The notes beneath the pieces were generated by a model. The model made no database searches, was not told the origin of the DNA, and saw nothing but the letters and a program-made list of their open reading frames with translations. From the NCBI RefSeq assembly GCF_028551255.1, contig NZ_CP117030.1, positions 1,426,001-1,490,000 on the forward strand: 64,000 nucleotides of DNA. The letters are read 5' to 3'. The position numbers and the translations under genes were made by a program. The number at the start of each line of letters is the position of its first letter. Positions within the stretch are counted from its first letter, which is position 1. This DNA is from Vibrio tubiashii (GTDB taxonomy: Bacteria > Pseudomonadota > Gammaproteobacteria > Enterobacterales > Vibrionaceae). This document shows, in pieces, positions 43,999-52,942 of this stretch.

Positions 43999-45995
43999 TG
44001 AATACCTTAAAGATCGCAAACCAAGCTAACGGTCGATTAAGTTTTAAAACAGCAGCGTTATTCAGCGCTGCTGTTTTGATCATTGGCTCTCTGCTGCAAA
44101 TAACCGCTCCCTATTCACAAGGTATTGGCCTCATTTGGGACACCATTTTTCATTTTGACTCTGCCAATTATCAGCATCTCATCACCCATTTAACCTATTT
44201 GCCGAGACTGGCTGTCGCGATCATTTGTGGGTTTGCGCTCGCCGTTGCTGGTTGTGTGATGCAGTTTGTCTTGCGCAATCCGATCGCTTCTCCAACAACA
44301 TTAGGCGTCGCAGCAGGTGCTGAACTGGGCATGGTGCTGGGTATTTTGTTAATCCCTGCCAACCTTGTCATTCCTGGTTTTGTTCCGGCCTTTATTGGTG
44401 GCTGCCTCGCAACCGGACTGGTGTTTGTTTTAAGTTCCGCTAGAGGCTTTTCACCACTACATATGGTGCTCGCAGGTATGGTGGTGAGCCTGTTTTTAGG
44501 TTCACTCAACACCATGTTGTTAATGCTCCATGAACAGCGACTTACCAGTATCTTTGTCTGGGGAGCGGGTGTACTTAATCAAAATGACTGGTCGAGTACT
44601 CAAATGCTATTGCCTTTGGTTCTCTTACCTACCAGCTTACTCTTAGTCTTACAGCGTCCATTATCCGCACTCCAGTTTGGTGACAATGTCGCGACATCGT
44701 TGGGCGTGAATATCAAACAGATCAAACTGCTCTGCTTATCGTTAGCCATTTTCATTACTGCTGCAGTGGTCAGTGAAGTGGGCTTAATTGGCTTTATCGG
44801 TATTGTTGCACCTGCGATTGCCAGAATGCTTGGTGTTAGAGCCCTTGCCAAGCAAATTTTAGCCAGTGGTGTTATCGGTAGTGGTATCTTGCTTATCGTT
44901 GACTTAGTAATCCAACCTTTTTCTGGCGTCGGTGGAGAGCTGTTACCGACAGGTGCGATGACAGCCTTAATTGGCGCGCCTTTTTTGTTATGGCTACTGC
45001 AACGAACTAAACTGCAATCCGACCTTAAAGCACGCTCTGAACATGTCGAGCATTACAAATTGGTCAGCACTCGCAATATTTTGGCTGCACTGACCGTTGC
45101 ACTCATCACTGTTTCTCTGTTCGCGATTATGGTCGGTAAGAATCAGTTTGGTTGGAGTCTTGGTTTCAACCAAGCAATGTTCGAACTGCGCGCGCCACGC
45201 GTACTTGTCGCGCTGATTGCGGGGATAGGTTTAGCATTCGCAGGAACGATTATCCAGCGTATCTCCAACAACCCAATGGCTAGTCCAGAGGTGTTAGGAA
45301 TTAGTTCGGGTGCGGCGCTCGCGCTGGTACTTGGCACCTTGTTTGGTATCGCAGTAGGCAGAGAACAACAAATGTTGCTCGGTACGCTTGGCGCGGTTTC
45401 GGTAACCGCAGTGGTATGGTTAATGGGCAGAAAACACAATTTTGCCCCGACGCAAACCCTACTGACAGGTATTGCTTTGAGTGCAGGTTTAGATGCCTTA
45501 CTCAGAATCGCAATGAGCTCAGGCCATGATAACGCGTCTGCACTGCTCACTTGGCTATCTGGCTCGACTTACTTAGTAGCACACAATGACGTTGTACTGC
45601 TCGCGATTGGTGTCACCTTCGTTGGTGCGATTGCCCTATCTCTTAATCGTTGGATTGAGTTGATTGGCTTAGGTGAAGTCACGGCGAATAGTATTGGTAT
45701 GAACGCCACTGTGGTTAGGTTGGTGCTACTGTTACTGGTTGCTGCCTTAACGACACTGTGCACCATAGTGATTGGCCCACTCAGCTTTATTGGCCTACTG
45801 GCTCCGCATATGGCGCGTTCACTTCACCAATATCGAGCAACTCCGCAGATGCTCACCGCGGCCTTACTCGGGGCAACCATCATGGTGTTAGCGGATTGGA
45901 TAGGACGAACACTTTGGTTCCCTTGGCAATTCCCTGCTGGATTGCTTGCGTCCTTGATTGGTGGCGGCTACTTCCTCTACCTAATGAGACGTTAA
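43998..45995 (+). CDS. vatB: VatB-like ferric-siderophore permease, double-length (FhuB type)
   Basis: A 665-residue permease formed by two fused BtuC/FecCD-type units, each with about ten helices. Both units carry the pattern RNPIASPTTLGVAAGAELG and NNPMASPEVLGISSGAALA, and the later GLIGFIGIVAPAIAR and GPLSFIGLLAPHMAR coupling regions. This fused layout is specific to FhuB. It forms the channel with VatC. No separate promoter; translationally coupled to vatD. Confidence 0.93.
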   Translation: MNTLKIANQANGRLSFKTAALFSAAVLIIGSLLQITAPYSQGIGLIWDTIFHFDSANYQHLITHLTYLPRLAVAIICGFALAVAGCVMQFVLRNPIASPTTLGVAAGAELGMVLGILLIPANLVIPGFVPAFIGGCLATGLVFVLSSARGFSPLHMVLAGMVVSLFLGSLNTMLLMLHEQRLTSIFVWGAGVLNQNDWSSTQMLLPLVLLPTSLLLVLQRPLSALQFGDNVATSLGVNIKQIKLLCLSLAIFITAAVVSEVGLIGFIGIVAPAIARMLGVRALAKQILASGVIGSGILLIVDLVIQPFSGVGGELLPTGAMTALIGAPFLLWLLQRTKLQSDLKARSEHVEHYKLVSTRNILAALTVALITVSLFAIMVGKNQFGWSLGFNQAMFELRAPRVLVALIAGIGLAFAGTIIQRISNNPMASPEVLGISSGAALALVLGTLFGIAVGREQQMLLGTLGAVSVTAVVWLMGRKHNFAPTQTLLTGIALSAGLDALLRIAMSSGHDNASALLTWLSGSTYLVAHNDVVLLAIGVTFVGAIALSLNRWIELIGLGEVTANSIGMNATVVRLVLLLLVAALTTLCTIVIGPLSFIGLLAPHMARSLHQYRATPQMLTAALLGATIMVLADWIGRTLWFPWQFPAGLLASLIGGGYFLYLMRR

Positions 45996-46105
45996 CCTCT
46001 AGAACCACAACTCGCCACAGGAGACTAACGTATTGCTCTTCTGTGGCAACAATTCCTCTCTATTGAAGTGCCCTATCTATTTGTTACTTATTCCAAATTC
46101 ATTCA

Positions 46106-46132
46106 ATTGTATTTTGGCCGCAAAAATACAAT
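46106..46132. promoter_or_regulatory. Predicted IutR operator upstream of iutR
   Basis: A 27-bp imperfect inverted repeat starting ATTGTATTTTGG and ending AAAATACAAT. It matches the element upstream of iutA at 22 of 27 positions. It lies 61 bp before the iutR start codon and may mediate autorepression. Confidence 0.75.
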
Positions 46133-46193
46133 GAATGGTAATGAGATGAATTTATGATTACTATGGGGGCAAGAACACTACAAATTGTCACTC

Positions 46194-47150
46194 ATGGAAA
46201 AGACAGCAATTACTAAACTTCAGCAAGATTTATTCAATAAAGTCGTCAGCAAGCTCAAAGCGGAGCATGCTAAGGTTGGCGACAGCCTGAACGAATCTTC
46301 GTTAGCCCAACAGTTTGAAGTCTCAAGAACGCCGATGCGCGCTGTGCTCACTTATATGACTGCTTTAGGTATCGCGAAAGCGGTTCCCTATAAAGGCTTT
46401 GTCTTACAGCTTGATGCGCAAGCCATCAAATCTGATGACGCCTCCGATAAAGAAGAATCTCGTCAGGAGAAGCTTTACCTGAGACTACTCATGGATCTGT
46501 TCTTCGGTGATATCGACGCTGCATTTTCTGAGAAAGAGCTTCAAGAGCGCTATAACGCCAACCGAGGTGAAGTACAAAGTGTGCTCCGCCTACTAGAAAG
46601 AGATGGCATCTTACGCCGCAGTCCCGGCTATAAATGGCATCTAGATGGCGTACTAAACACGCTTGAAAGACACACCGAGAGCTACCGATGTCGACTTATC
46701 TTCGAACCTGCCGGTCTTCTTGAACCGAGTTGGTCACTCGACCGCCACGCGTTAGAGGAGTGTCGCGATCATCACCTTAAAGCGATTCAAGATCCTGATG
46801 CAGTGAGCGCCAGTGATTTGTTTAGCTTAAGTGCAGAGTTCCATGAGTTGCTTGCGGCTTGTTCTGGTAATCGCTTCCTGCTTGGCAATATGCAGCAACA
46901 TAATCGAATGCGTAAAGCGACCGATCTCGTCTCTATGCATATTCAATCTTCTGTCACCAAATCTTGTCAACGCCGTCTGGATATCATCGATCTTGTATTG
47001 GCAGGCGACAACCAAGGCGCATCAGCTAAACTCACTCAACTACTCGAAAATGATATTCGCGTCATGCAGCGCACCTATAGCAATGTGGTCAATCTTTCGT
47101 TGTCTGAACGCGAAAAGCTCGTGGCCAGTATTGCTGACATCGACATCTAG
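46194..47150 (+). CDS. iutR: IutR-like GntR-family regulator
   Basis: A 318-residue regulator with GntR-type winged helices. An N-terminal unit (GDSLNESSLAQQFEVSRTPMRAVLTYMTALGIA) is followed by a second similar unit (DIDAAFSEKELQERYNANRGEVQSVLRLLERDGIL) and a C-terminal FCD-like ligand-binding domain. The duplicated DNA-binding unit is unusual for GntR proteins. Position between vatCDB and iutA and the shared upstream repeat match the V. vulnificus iutR arrangement. ATG at 46194 was preferred; a TTG nine bases upstream is possible. The ribosome binding site is poor. Confidence 0.85.
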   Translation: MEKTAITKLQQDLFNKVVSKLKAEHAKVGDSLNESSLAQQFEVSRTPMRAVLTYMTALGIAKAVPYKGFVLQLDAQAIKSDDASDKEESRQEKLYLRLLMDLFFGDIDAAFSEKELQERYNANRGEVQSVLRLLERDGILRRSPGYKWHLDGVLNTLERHTESYRCRLIFEPAGLLEPSWSLDRHALEECRDHHLKAIQDPDAVSASDLFSLSAEFHELLAACSGNRFLLGNMQQHNRMRKATDLVSMHIQSSVTKSCQRRLDIIDLVLAGDNQGASAKLTQLLENDIRVMQRTYSNVVNLSLSEREKLVASIADIDI

Positions 47151-47342
47151 TTAATTTTCGTCGAGATTAATAGGTAGCTAAAGCACAGCTGCCTTGTTTT
47201 TCTATCCCACCCCAAATTTGTTGTTACTCATAAACTCGCGCTGAGGTCACCATACAGCTCAGCGCTACCGACTCTTTTGTCCTCCTCAAGCTGCCATTCT
47301 TATCCCGCTATTGAGCTAAAAGAAAATAATTCGCATTAACAT

Positions 47343-47369
47343 ATTGCACTTTCGCTGCAGAAATACAAT
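47343..47369. promoter_or_regulatory. Predicted IutR operator upstream of iutA
   Basis: A 27-bp element starting ATTGCACTTTCG and ending GAAATACAAT. It matches the iutR copy at 22 of 27 positions and has the same ATTG...CAAT ends. A Fur-like sequence overlaps its right end, which suggests dual Fur/IutR control. Confidence 0.78.
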
Positions 47370-47388
47370 AATAATGATTCTTATTTAG
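47370..47388. promoter_or_regulatory. Fur-like box upstream of iutA
   Basis: ATAATGATTCTTATTTAGA-type sequence matches the Fur consensus in about the right positions and lies about 75 bp before the iutA start. Confidence 0.6.
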
Positions 47389-47458
47389 AATAAATAAAAC
47401 AGTCTTGCCGCCAAATACTAATTTGCGCAGCTTTGTATTGATAAACATAGAGAAAATA

Positions 47459-49615
47459 ATGAAAGCGAGTAAAGGGAAGTTCCCTCTATCCACTGTTGCG
47501 CTGGCGATCGCCGCTGCAAGCACAGTGTTTACAGCCCAAGCACAAGAGTTCACACCTGAAGAGAAAATGGTGGTGGTTTCAAGCCGTACACCAAAAGCGA
47601 TCAGTGATATTCCTGGTACGGTTTGGTATATCGATTCAGAGAAAATTGAACAAGAATACCGCGGTGGTAAGACTCTTGGTGATATTCTAGCTTCGGCAAT
47701 TCCATCTTTGGATGTCAGCAGCGGTGCCCGTACTAATTTAGGTCAAAACCTTCGCGGACGTAAGATGCTCGTGATGATCGACGGAGTTTCTCTGCAATCT
47801 TCGCGCTCAATTAGCCGCCACCTAGATTCAATCGACCCGTTCAATATCGATCGTATCGAAGTGCTTTCCGGTTCTACACCAATATATGGTGCTGGCGCTT
47901 CAGGCGGTGTGATTAACATCATCACCAAAAAAGCGCAAAGCGAAGAGTTAGAGTTTGAATCCTATGTAGGTGGTGCATCTGGTCTTAACTCAAGTGAAGA
48001 CTTTGACTACAAACTTGCACAGTCTATTTCGGGCGGCAATGAAAAAGTTCAAGCACGTACTTCTATCGTATACACAGAAACCCAAGGTTTCTTCGATGCC
48101 AATGGCACTATTGTTACTCCAGATATCTCACAGGGCTCGTTACAGTTTAATCAGACAGTAGATTTTCTAACAACTGTAGGTGTTAATGTTTCAGACACCA
48201 AAAAGCTGAATCTTCTGGCGCAGTACTATGATAGCCAACAAGACTCGCCATATGGTCTGTACATTGTTGGTAGAGACTTTGTAGATGTACGTAAAGGTTT
48301 TGATTCTGATCGTGAACACGGTACGGAGCGCATTATGCTTAGCGCCTCTTACGTGGATGAGCAATTCCTTGGTCATCAGTTCATCGCAGAAGCGTCATAC
48401 CGCAAAGAAGACCAGACTTACACTCCTTATTTCCAGTCTTCTGGTCAACAGATTACAGATGTCATTTCACTTAAAGCAGCGCTCGCGAAAAACTTCGATA
48501 AATTTAACATTGTTTATGGTGTCGATGCTTATCAAGACAAGTTGGAAAGTAACCAAGCACTTTATGAGCCAACCATTGCCAATAATTCTGGCAACCTAAT
48601 CAACAAGACTTATGCCCAAGTTGGTCGTTACCCGGGAGTTGAAGTCAGCTCAGTTGCCGCTTTTGCTCAAGCAGACTACTCAATCACTGAAGATTGGACA
48701 GTCGAAGGTGGTGTACGCTACCAATACATGTCAAACAAGATTGATGATGTTGTTGGTTATACTCAACAGAAAAAAATTGCCGCAGGTAGTGGTACTTCAG
48801 CAGATGCAGTTCCTGGTGGTAAAACAGATTACGGCGTCGCGCTATTTAACTTGGGAACAATTTATCACCTAAACAGTGACTCTCAAGTATGGGCAAACTT
48901 CTCACAAGGCTTTGATCTTGCTGATCCTGCTAAGTACTACGGACAAGGTAACTACACACTGGTTGGCGATCATTGGCAACTCAAGGACAGCATTAACGTC
49001 AACGAATCAAAAATGTCAGGGATTAAGACCAACAGTTTTGAGTTAGGTTACCGCTTAGATACAGGCGATCTTAACTTACAAACTGCGGCTTACTATTCTC
49101 AATCAGACAAGAATGTTAAATACAATAAGACAACACTGCTTATCGAAGAAATCGAAGATAAGAAACGTGTCTACGGTTTAGAAGCAATGGCGTCTTACTG
49201 GGTTCATGACAATATTCAGTTGGGTGCTTCCGGTCACTACGTAGTATCTGAAGTGAAAGGCGATAATGGCTGGGAAGACTATGATGCTGGCTATGCAAGT
49301 ACTTCTAAGGCCAATGCTTGGGCAGGTTGGTACGACGCAGATCTTGCGGTAAAACTGCAAAGCCAAACCATGTTTGACTATGAAGATGCTTCAAACAACA
49401 AGCTAGATGGCTACACCTTATTTGATCTGGTCGGTAGCTACCAGCTTCCAGTAGGTAGCCTAGGTTTTGGTATTCAAAACCTATTTGATAAGGACTACAC
49501 CACAGCTTGGGGTCAACGTGCGCAAATCATCTACTCTACGCACTATGAATCAGCAGCTTATGATTACAAAGGTCGTGGACGTACCTACACTCTTAACTAC
49601 CAAGTTAAGTTCTAA
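47459..49615 (+). CDS. iutA: IutA-like TonB-dependent ferric-aerobactin receptor
   Basis: A 718-residue outer-membrane receptor. A signal peptide (LSTVALAIAAASTVFTAQA) is followed by a TonB-box-like EKMVVVSS, a plug domain with GQNLRGRKMLVMIDGVSLQ and IDRIEVLSGSTPIYGAGASGG, and a 22-strand barrel ending LNYQVKF with terminal Phe. The plug is very like IutA. Start at 47459 is preferred because a longer frame begins at TTG upstream of the signal peptide. Proposed function is uptake of ferric aerobactin or a similar hydroxamate made by other bacteria, because no siderophore synthetase is present in the window. Confidence 0.92.
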   Translation: MKASKGKFPLSTVALAIAAASTVFTAQAQEFTPEEKMVVVSSRTPKAISDIPGTVWYIDSEKIEQEYRGGKTLGDILASAIPSLDVSSGARTNLGQNLRGRKMLVMIDGVSLQSSRSISRHLDSIDPFNIDRIEVLSGSTPIYGAGASGGVINIITKKAQSEELEFESYVGGASGLNSSEDFDYKLAQSISGGNEKVQARTSIVYTETQGFFDANGTIVTPDISQGSLQFNQTVDFLTTVGVNVSDTKKLNLLAQYYDSQQDSPYGLYIVGRDFVDVRKGFDSDREHGTERIMLSASYVDEQFLGHQFIAEASYRKEDQTYTPYFQSSGQQITDVISLKAALAKNFDKFNIVYGVDAYQDKLESNQALYEPTIANNSGNLINKTYAQVGRYPGVEVSSVAAFAQADYSITEDWTVEGGVRYQYMSNKIDDVVGYTQQKKIAAGSGTSADAVPGGKTDYGVALFNLGTIYHLNSDSQVWANFSQGFDLADPAKYYGQGNYTLVGDHWQLKDSINVNESKMSGIKTNSFELGYRLDTGDLNLQTAAYYSQSDKNVKYNKTTLLIEEIEDKKRVYGLEAMASYWVHDNIQLGASGHYVVSEVKGDNGWEDYDAGYASTSKANAWAGWYDADLAVKLQSQTMFDYEDASNNKLDGYTLFDLVGSYQLPVGSLGFGIQNLFDKDYTTAWGQRAQIIYSTHYESAAYDYKGRGRTYTLNYQVKF

Positions 49616-49634
49616 ACAAAGCCGCCAATACAAC

Positions 49635-49658
49635 AAAACCGCCCTATTCGGCGGTTTT
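49635..49658. terminator. Terminator between iutA and add
   Basis: AAAACCGCC and GGCGGTTTT form a 9-bp stem with a 6-nt loop between convergent genes. Confidence 0.85.
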
Positions 49659-49691
49659 GATTTATCTACTAGGTCCTGTTGACCTAGTGAT

Positions 49692-50684
49692 TTATGCGTA
49701 CTGCATTAAGTGTTTTTTCACTTCATCAGAAGCAAAAGACTGTTCAACACTCGCTGTATAGATCTGTTTGTAATCTTCAGCGGTAAGTTCAAACTGCTCG
49801 ATCACCTTTTGCACTTCATCGGTCATCGTCGTATTTGATACAGTACGGTTGTCTGTGTTAATCGTGACTGCTAGACCGTCGTTGTGGAACTCTTTCAGTG
49901 GGTGCTGCTTAAGCTCTGGAATCGCTTTGGTTTGAACATTACTACTTGGACAAGCTTCAAGACCAACCACATCTTCTTTAACGCGTTTGTAAGCCTCTGC
50001 ATGATCTTTGATTGCTACACCGTGACCAATACGCTCTGCACCTAGCAGCTCGATGGCGTCATAAACATTTTGACCACAGCCTTGCTCACCCGCGTGAATG
50101 GTGATTCGGTAGCCTTTATCACGAGCATACTGAGTGTACTCAACATATTCATGAGCAAAGTTGTCTAGCTCAGCACCCGCTAAATCAAACGCAGCAACGC
50201 CATTACCTAGCAAAGGAGCACCGGCATCAATAATGTCATTAACTGAATCGATTGGTAGCAGTTTCACCAGTGACAGAATGTAGTTACCTTTAATATCGTA
50301 CTGCGCTTCAGCACGTTTCATACCTTTGACAGCACTCTCGATGATTTCTGCGTAAGTCAGCCCTTGCTGTGTATGCAGCTGAGGGCCAAAACGTACTTCA
50401 AGGTACTTCACGTTCTCTTTTGCAGCATCTTCGAACAACTCGAAAGAAATACGCTCAATGCTGTCTGCGGTTTGCATCACTTTAATTGGCAGTGCAAAAC
50501 GGTCTAAGTATTCTTGCAGGTTAGGACAAGTTTCCGGCGCAATCATCAATGTTTTGATCTCTTCGGCATTCTGGCTAGGCAGCTCAATGTTATTTTCAGC
50601 GGCTAAATCAAGCACAGTTTGCGGGCGAAGGCTGCCATCTAGGTGACAATGAAGATCGATTTTAGGGAGATCAAAGTAGTTCAT
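49692..50684 (-). CDS. add: Adenosine deaminase
   Basis: A 330-residue enzyme with all adenosine-deaminase motifs: zinc-binding HCHLDGS near the N-terminus, [14 protein letters not shown], and [10 protein letters not shown] near the C-terminus with its catalytic Asp. It converts adenosine to inosine in purine salvage. Length is normal. It is divergent from a Crp-type regulator across about 190 bp. Confidence 0.96.
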   Translation of the reverse strand: MNYFDLPKIDLHCHLDGSLRPQTVLDLAAENNIELPSQNAEEIKTLMIAPETCPNLQEYLDRFALPIKVMQTADSIERISFELFEDAAKENVKYLEVRFGPQLHTQQGLTYAEIIESAVKGMKRAEAQYDIKGNYILSLVKLLPIDSVNDIIDAGAPLLGNGVAAFDLAGAELDNFAHEYVEYTQYARDKGYRITIHAGEQGCGQNVYDAIELLGAERIGHGVAIKDHAEAYKRVKEDVVGLEACPSSNVQTKAIPELKQHPLKEFHNDGLAVTINTDNRTVSNTTMTDEVQKVIEQFELTAEDYKQIYTASVEQSFASDEVKKHLMQYA

Positions 50685-50877
50685 CTGTTTTTGTCCTAAC
50701 TTTCCTGCTTATTGAGTAAGCGTAGCTCAACACACCAAAATGGCGGTAATGACACTTAATCATTTGTTTTGATAACGATAAAACTCATGGTATATGATTA
50801 ACGATGATATATAACACGACAATTGTCCGGTCGCACGCCAAAATAGCCAAATCAATGTTAAGCAAAGCAAATTCACG

Positions 50878-51543
50878 ATGGATAAGAATAAAATTTTAAG
50901 TGACGGGTTGAATAAGCTCCGCCAACTAGTGAAACGTGAACAGTACAAAACCTTGCTCGTCAGTAAAGGCGATTTCATCATTCGCCAACATAGCGAAGTC
51001 AACGAAGTGTATTGGACAAAAGCGGCGCAGTTTTCAGTGCTGCACACCGCAGAGAATGGGAAAACCCTCAGCTTAGGGGACTACTATCTGGAGGATAACT
51101 TCTTTGGCGAGATGGAGTTTTTCTCTGATAAACCTAGCCCTTTTAGTGTCATTGCGACACAAGATGCTCAGCTAACCGTGATCCCAAAAGAGCGCTTTGC
51201 TGAGTTCCTGCTTGAAGATGCTCAGGTGGCCTTTTGGATGAGCCACCGTATGTCGAACATCTACCTAAATACCATGCATATTGCGATGGAACGTTCTCTC
51301 TATCCGCTCAAGTTCAATATCATCAAAGATATGCTCACTCGATATACCTCTGGTACTCACTCTAGGGGCCACAGTTATATGTACCAAGAAGCACAAAGAT
51401 TCGGCTGCACCGAAAGAGCCTATACACGCATTATCCACGAACTGATTAAAGAAGGCTTAGTCAAGAAAGGCGTAGATAGCTCTGAGATAGTGCCCGTTGA
51501 TATCGACAAGCTAAGCGACTATCTAGAACAGTACTATCAATAG
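50878..51543 (+). CDS. Crp/Fnr-family regulator
   Basis: A 221-residue protein with a cyclic-nucleotide-binding-like N-terminal barrel (LVSKGDFIIRQHSEVNEVYWTKAAQFSVL...NFFGEMEFF) and a C-terminal region in place of the usual helix-turn-helix (RFGCTERAYTRIIHELIKEGLV). It resembles YeiL-type regulators. No iron-sulphur Cys pattern is present. It is divergent from add, which it may regulate. A terminator follows. Confidence 0.85.
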   Translation: MDKNKILSDGLNKLRQLVKREQYKTLLVSKGDFIIRQHSEVNEVYWTKAAQFSVLHTAENGKTLSLGDYYLEDNFFGEMEFFSDKPSPFSVIATQDAQLTVIPKERFAEFLLEDAQVAFWMSHRMSNIYLNTMHIAMERSLYPLKFNIIKDMLTRYTSGTHSRGHSYMYQEAQRFGCTERAYTRIIHELIKEGLVKKGVDSSEIVPVDIDKLSDYLEQYYQ

Positions 51544-51554
51544 CATTAAACCTA

Positions 51555-51581
51555 AAATGGGCACCGATGAGGTGCCCATTT
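51555..51581. terminator. Bidirectional terminator
   Basis: AAATGGGCACC and GGTGCCCATTT form an 11-bp stem with a 5-nt loop (GATGA). Confidence 0.92.
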
Positions 51582-51603
51582 GGTTTTTAAATTCGCTTGA
51601 AGC

Positions 51604-52581
51604 TTATAGGTTGTTGGTACGTGTTGGTAAGAACACTTCACCTAACATACAACGAACGCTACCACCGCCGATGTTTTCAATCGTTTTAACGTTAAATGGC
51701 AGCAGCTTACCATGGCTCGATAGTTGAGCTCGTTGAGCTGGAGAAAACGCATCAAATGCTGATTGAGACATCGCAATCACTTTTTCACCGTTAACCGTTT
51801 CAAGCTGTAAAATGTTGCCACAGAACTGATTCATCTGTTCTAGTGAAATCGAAATCACCTGCTTGTCCTTCGCTAATGACTTGATGACAAAGCGACGCTC
51901 AAACTCAGGGATGACCTCATCACAAATAACGCAGAAGCTTTCACCAATCGCCATCATCACATTAGTGTGATAAATCGGCTTACCTGATGGCAATGCAGTC
52001 TGGAACGAAACCACTCGATCGTAACCAATACGTTCAGCGTAATCTTCCAATACTTCACGATCACAACGCTGAGAAAGCGCTGCGTAGACGGTTCTATTGA
52101 CATGATCTTTTACCATCACGCCTGTACTCTCAAGATGCGCATCTTGCTCTAGATATGACAGAAGACTATCTTGAGATTGTACTGGGCGACCTGCACTTTC
52201 AAGCGTTGCAACTAATGCATCGACTTTAACTTCTTGCTGACGGTTTTTGCACGCCATCGGGAAGGTATATAGCTCGCCACTCGCTGTCGTACTAAACCAG
52301 TTATTTGGGAACACTGCATCAGGTGTTTCTACCTCACCCAACGGGTAATCGTAGACCACCACTTGGACACCCACTTGACGCAACTCCGCCACCATGGCGT
52401 TAAACTCTTGCATCGCACTGTGGCGTACTTCGCTGGTAGACAGTGAAACTTGGTGTTGGAATTCATTGTCCTGCGCCGTTTCGGCATTAAACGCAAACTC
52501 TTTTGGTGGCACCATCACCACACAATTAGCGTTTTGTACTGTTGATTGATTTTTCTGTAGTAGGGTTTTCTGTTTCAACAT
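51604..52581 (-). CDS. CtlX-type guanidino-group-modifying hydrolase (citrulline/arginine utilisation)
   Basis: A 325-residue amidinotransferase-fold enzyme. Conserved segments include PDAVFPNNWF (substrate-binding), YHTNVMM (catalytic His) and IGGGSVRCMLGE with the nucleophilic Cys. This is the family containing CtlX and dimethylarginine dimethylaminohydrolase-like enzymes, which act on arginine or citrulline derivatives. ATG at 52581 was preferred over a GTG 24 bases upstream. Single gene. Confidence 0.85.
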   Translation of the reverse strand: MLKQKTLLQKNQSTVQNANCVVMVPPKEFAFNAETAQDNEFQHQVSLSTSEVRHSAMQEFNAMVAELRQVGVQVVVYDYPLGEVETPDAVFPNNWFSTTASGELYTFPMACKNRQQEVKVDALVATLESAGRPVQSQDSLLSYLEQDAHLESTGVMVKDHVNRTVYAALSQRCDREVLEDYAERIGYDRVVSFQTALPSGKPIYHTNVMMAIGESFCVICDEVIPEFERRFVIKSLAKDKQVISISLEQMNQFCGNILQLETVNGEKVIAMSQSAFDAFSPAQRAQLSSHGKLLPFNVKTIENIGGGSVRCMLGEVFLPTRTNNL

Positions 52582-52605
52582 TGTGACAGACTCAATTAAT
52601 CTCAC

Positions 52606-52942
52606 TCATTACTGCCAATTGTAGGCATAATGTTAAATGAAATATTACTGAATTAACCTGATAATTGACTACAACCACAGTAATAATTACCGCCATTAAA
52701 CTTACGGCCAGTTATTTTTATTGTCACCATGACTTTTTATTATCTTTGATTGAATATTATGCAAAGGAAAGAATAATAAACTGGTTACATTTCCCCCACT
52801 AACGGTATACCATTGCTATACCAAGCTAGATAGGTGACTAGATTGGTGTTTCACCCTTCCTTTTAGGGTCTGTTGACCCTATTGGACGTACGCATCTGCC
52901 ACACAGGCAACTTTCTATCTTTGCGTGTTTAGGAATTTATTT
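52606..52942. other. Intergenic region before the ABC exporter
   Basis: About 340 bp without a gene. It contains a hairpin TAGGGTC/GACCCTA around TGTT (about 52864-52881) whose core GGTCTGTTGACC resembles one at 49672-49688. The exporter promoter and ribosome binding site (AGGA at about 52931) are at the right end. Confidence 0.45.
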
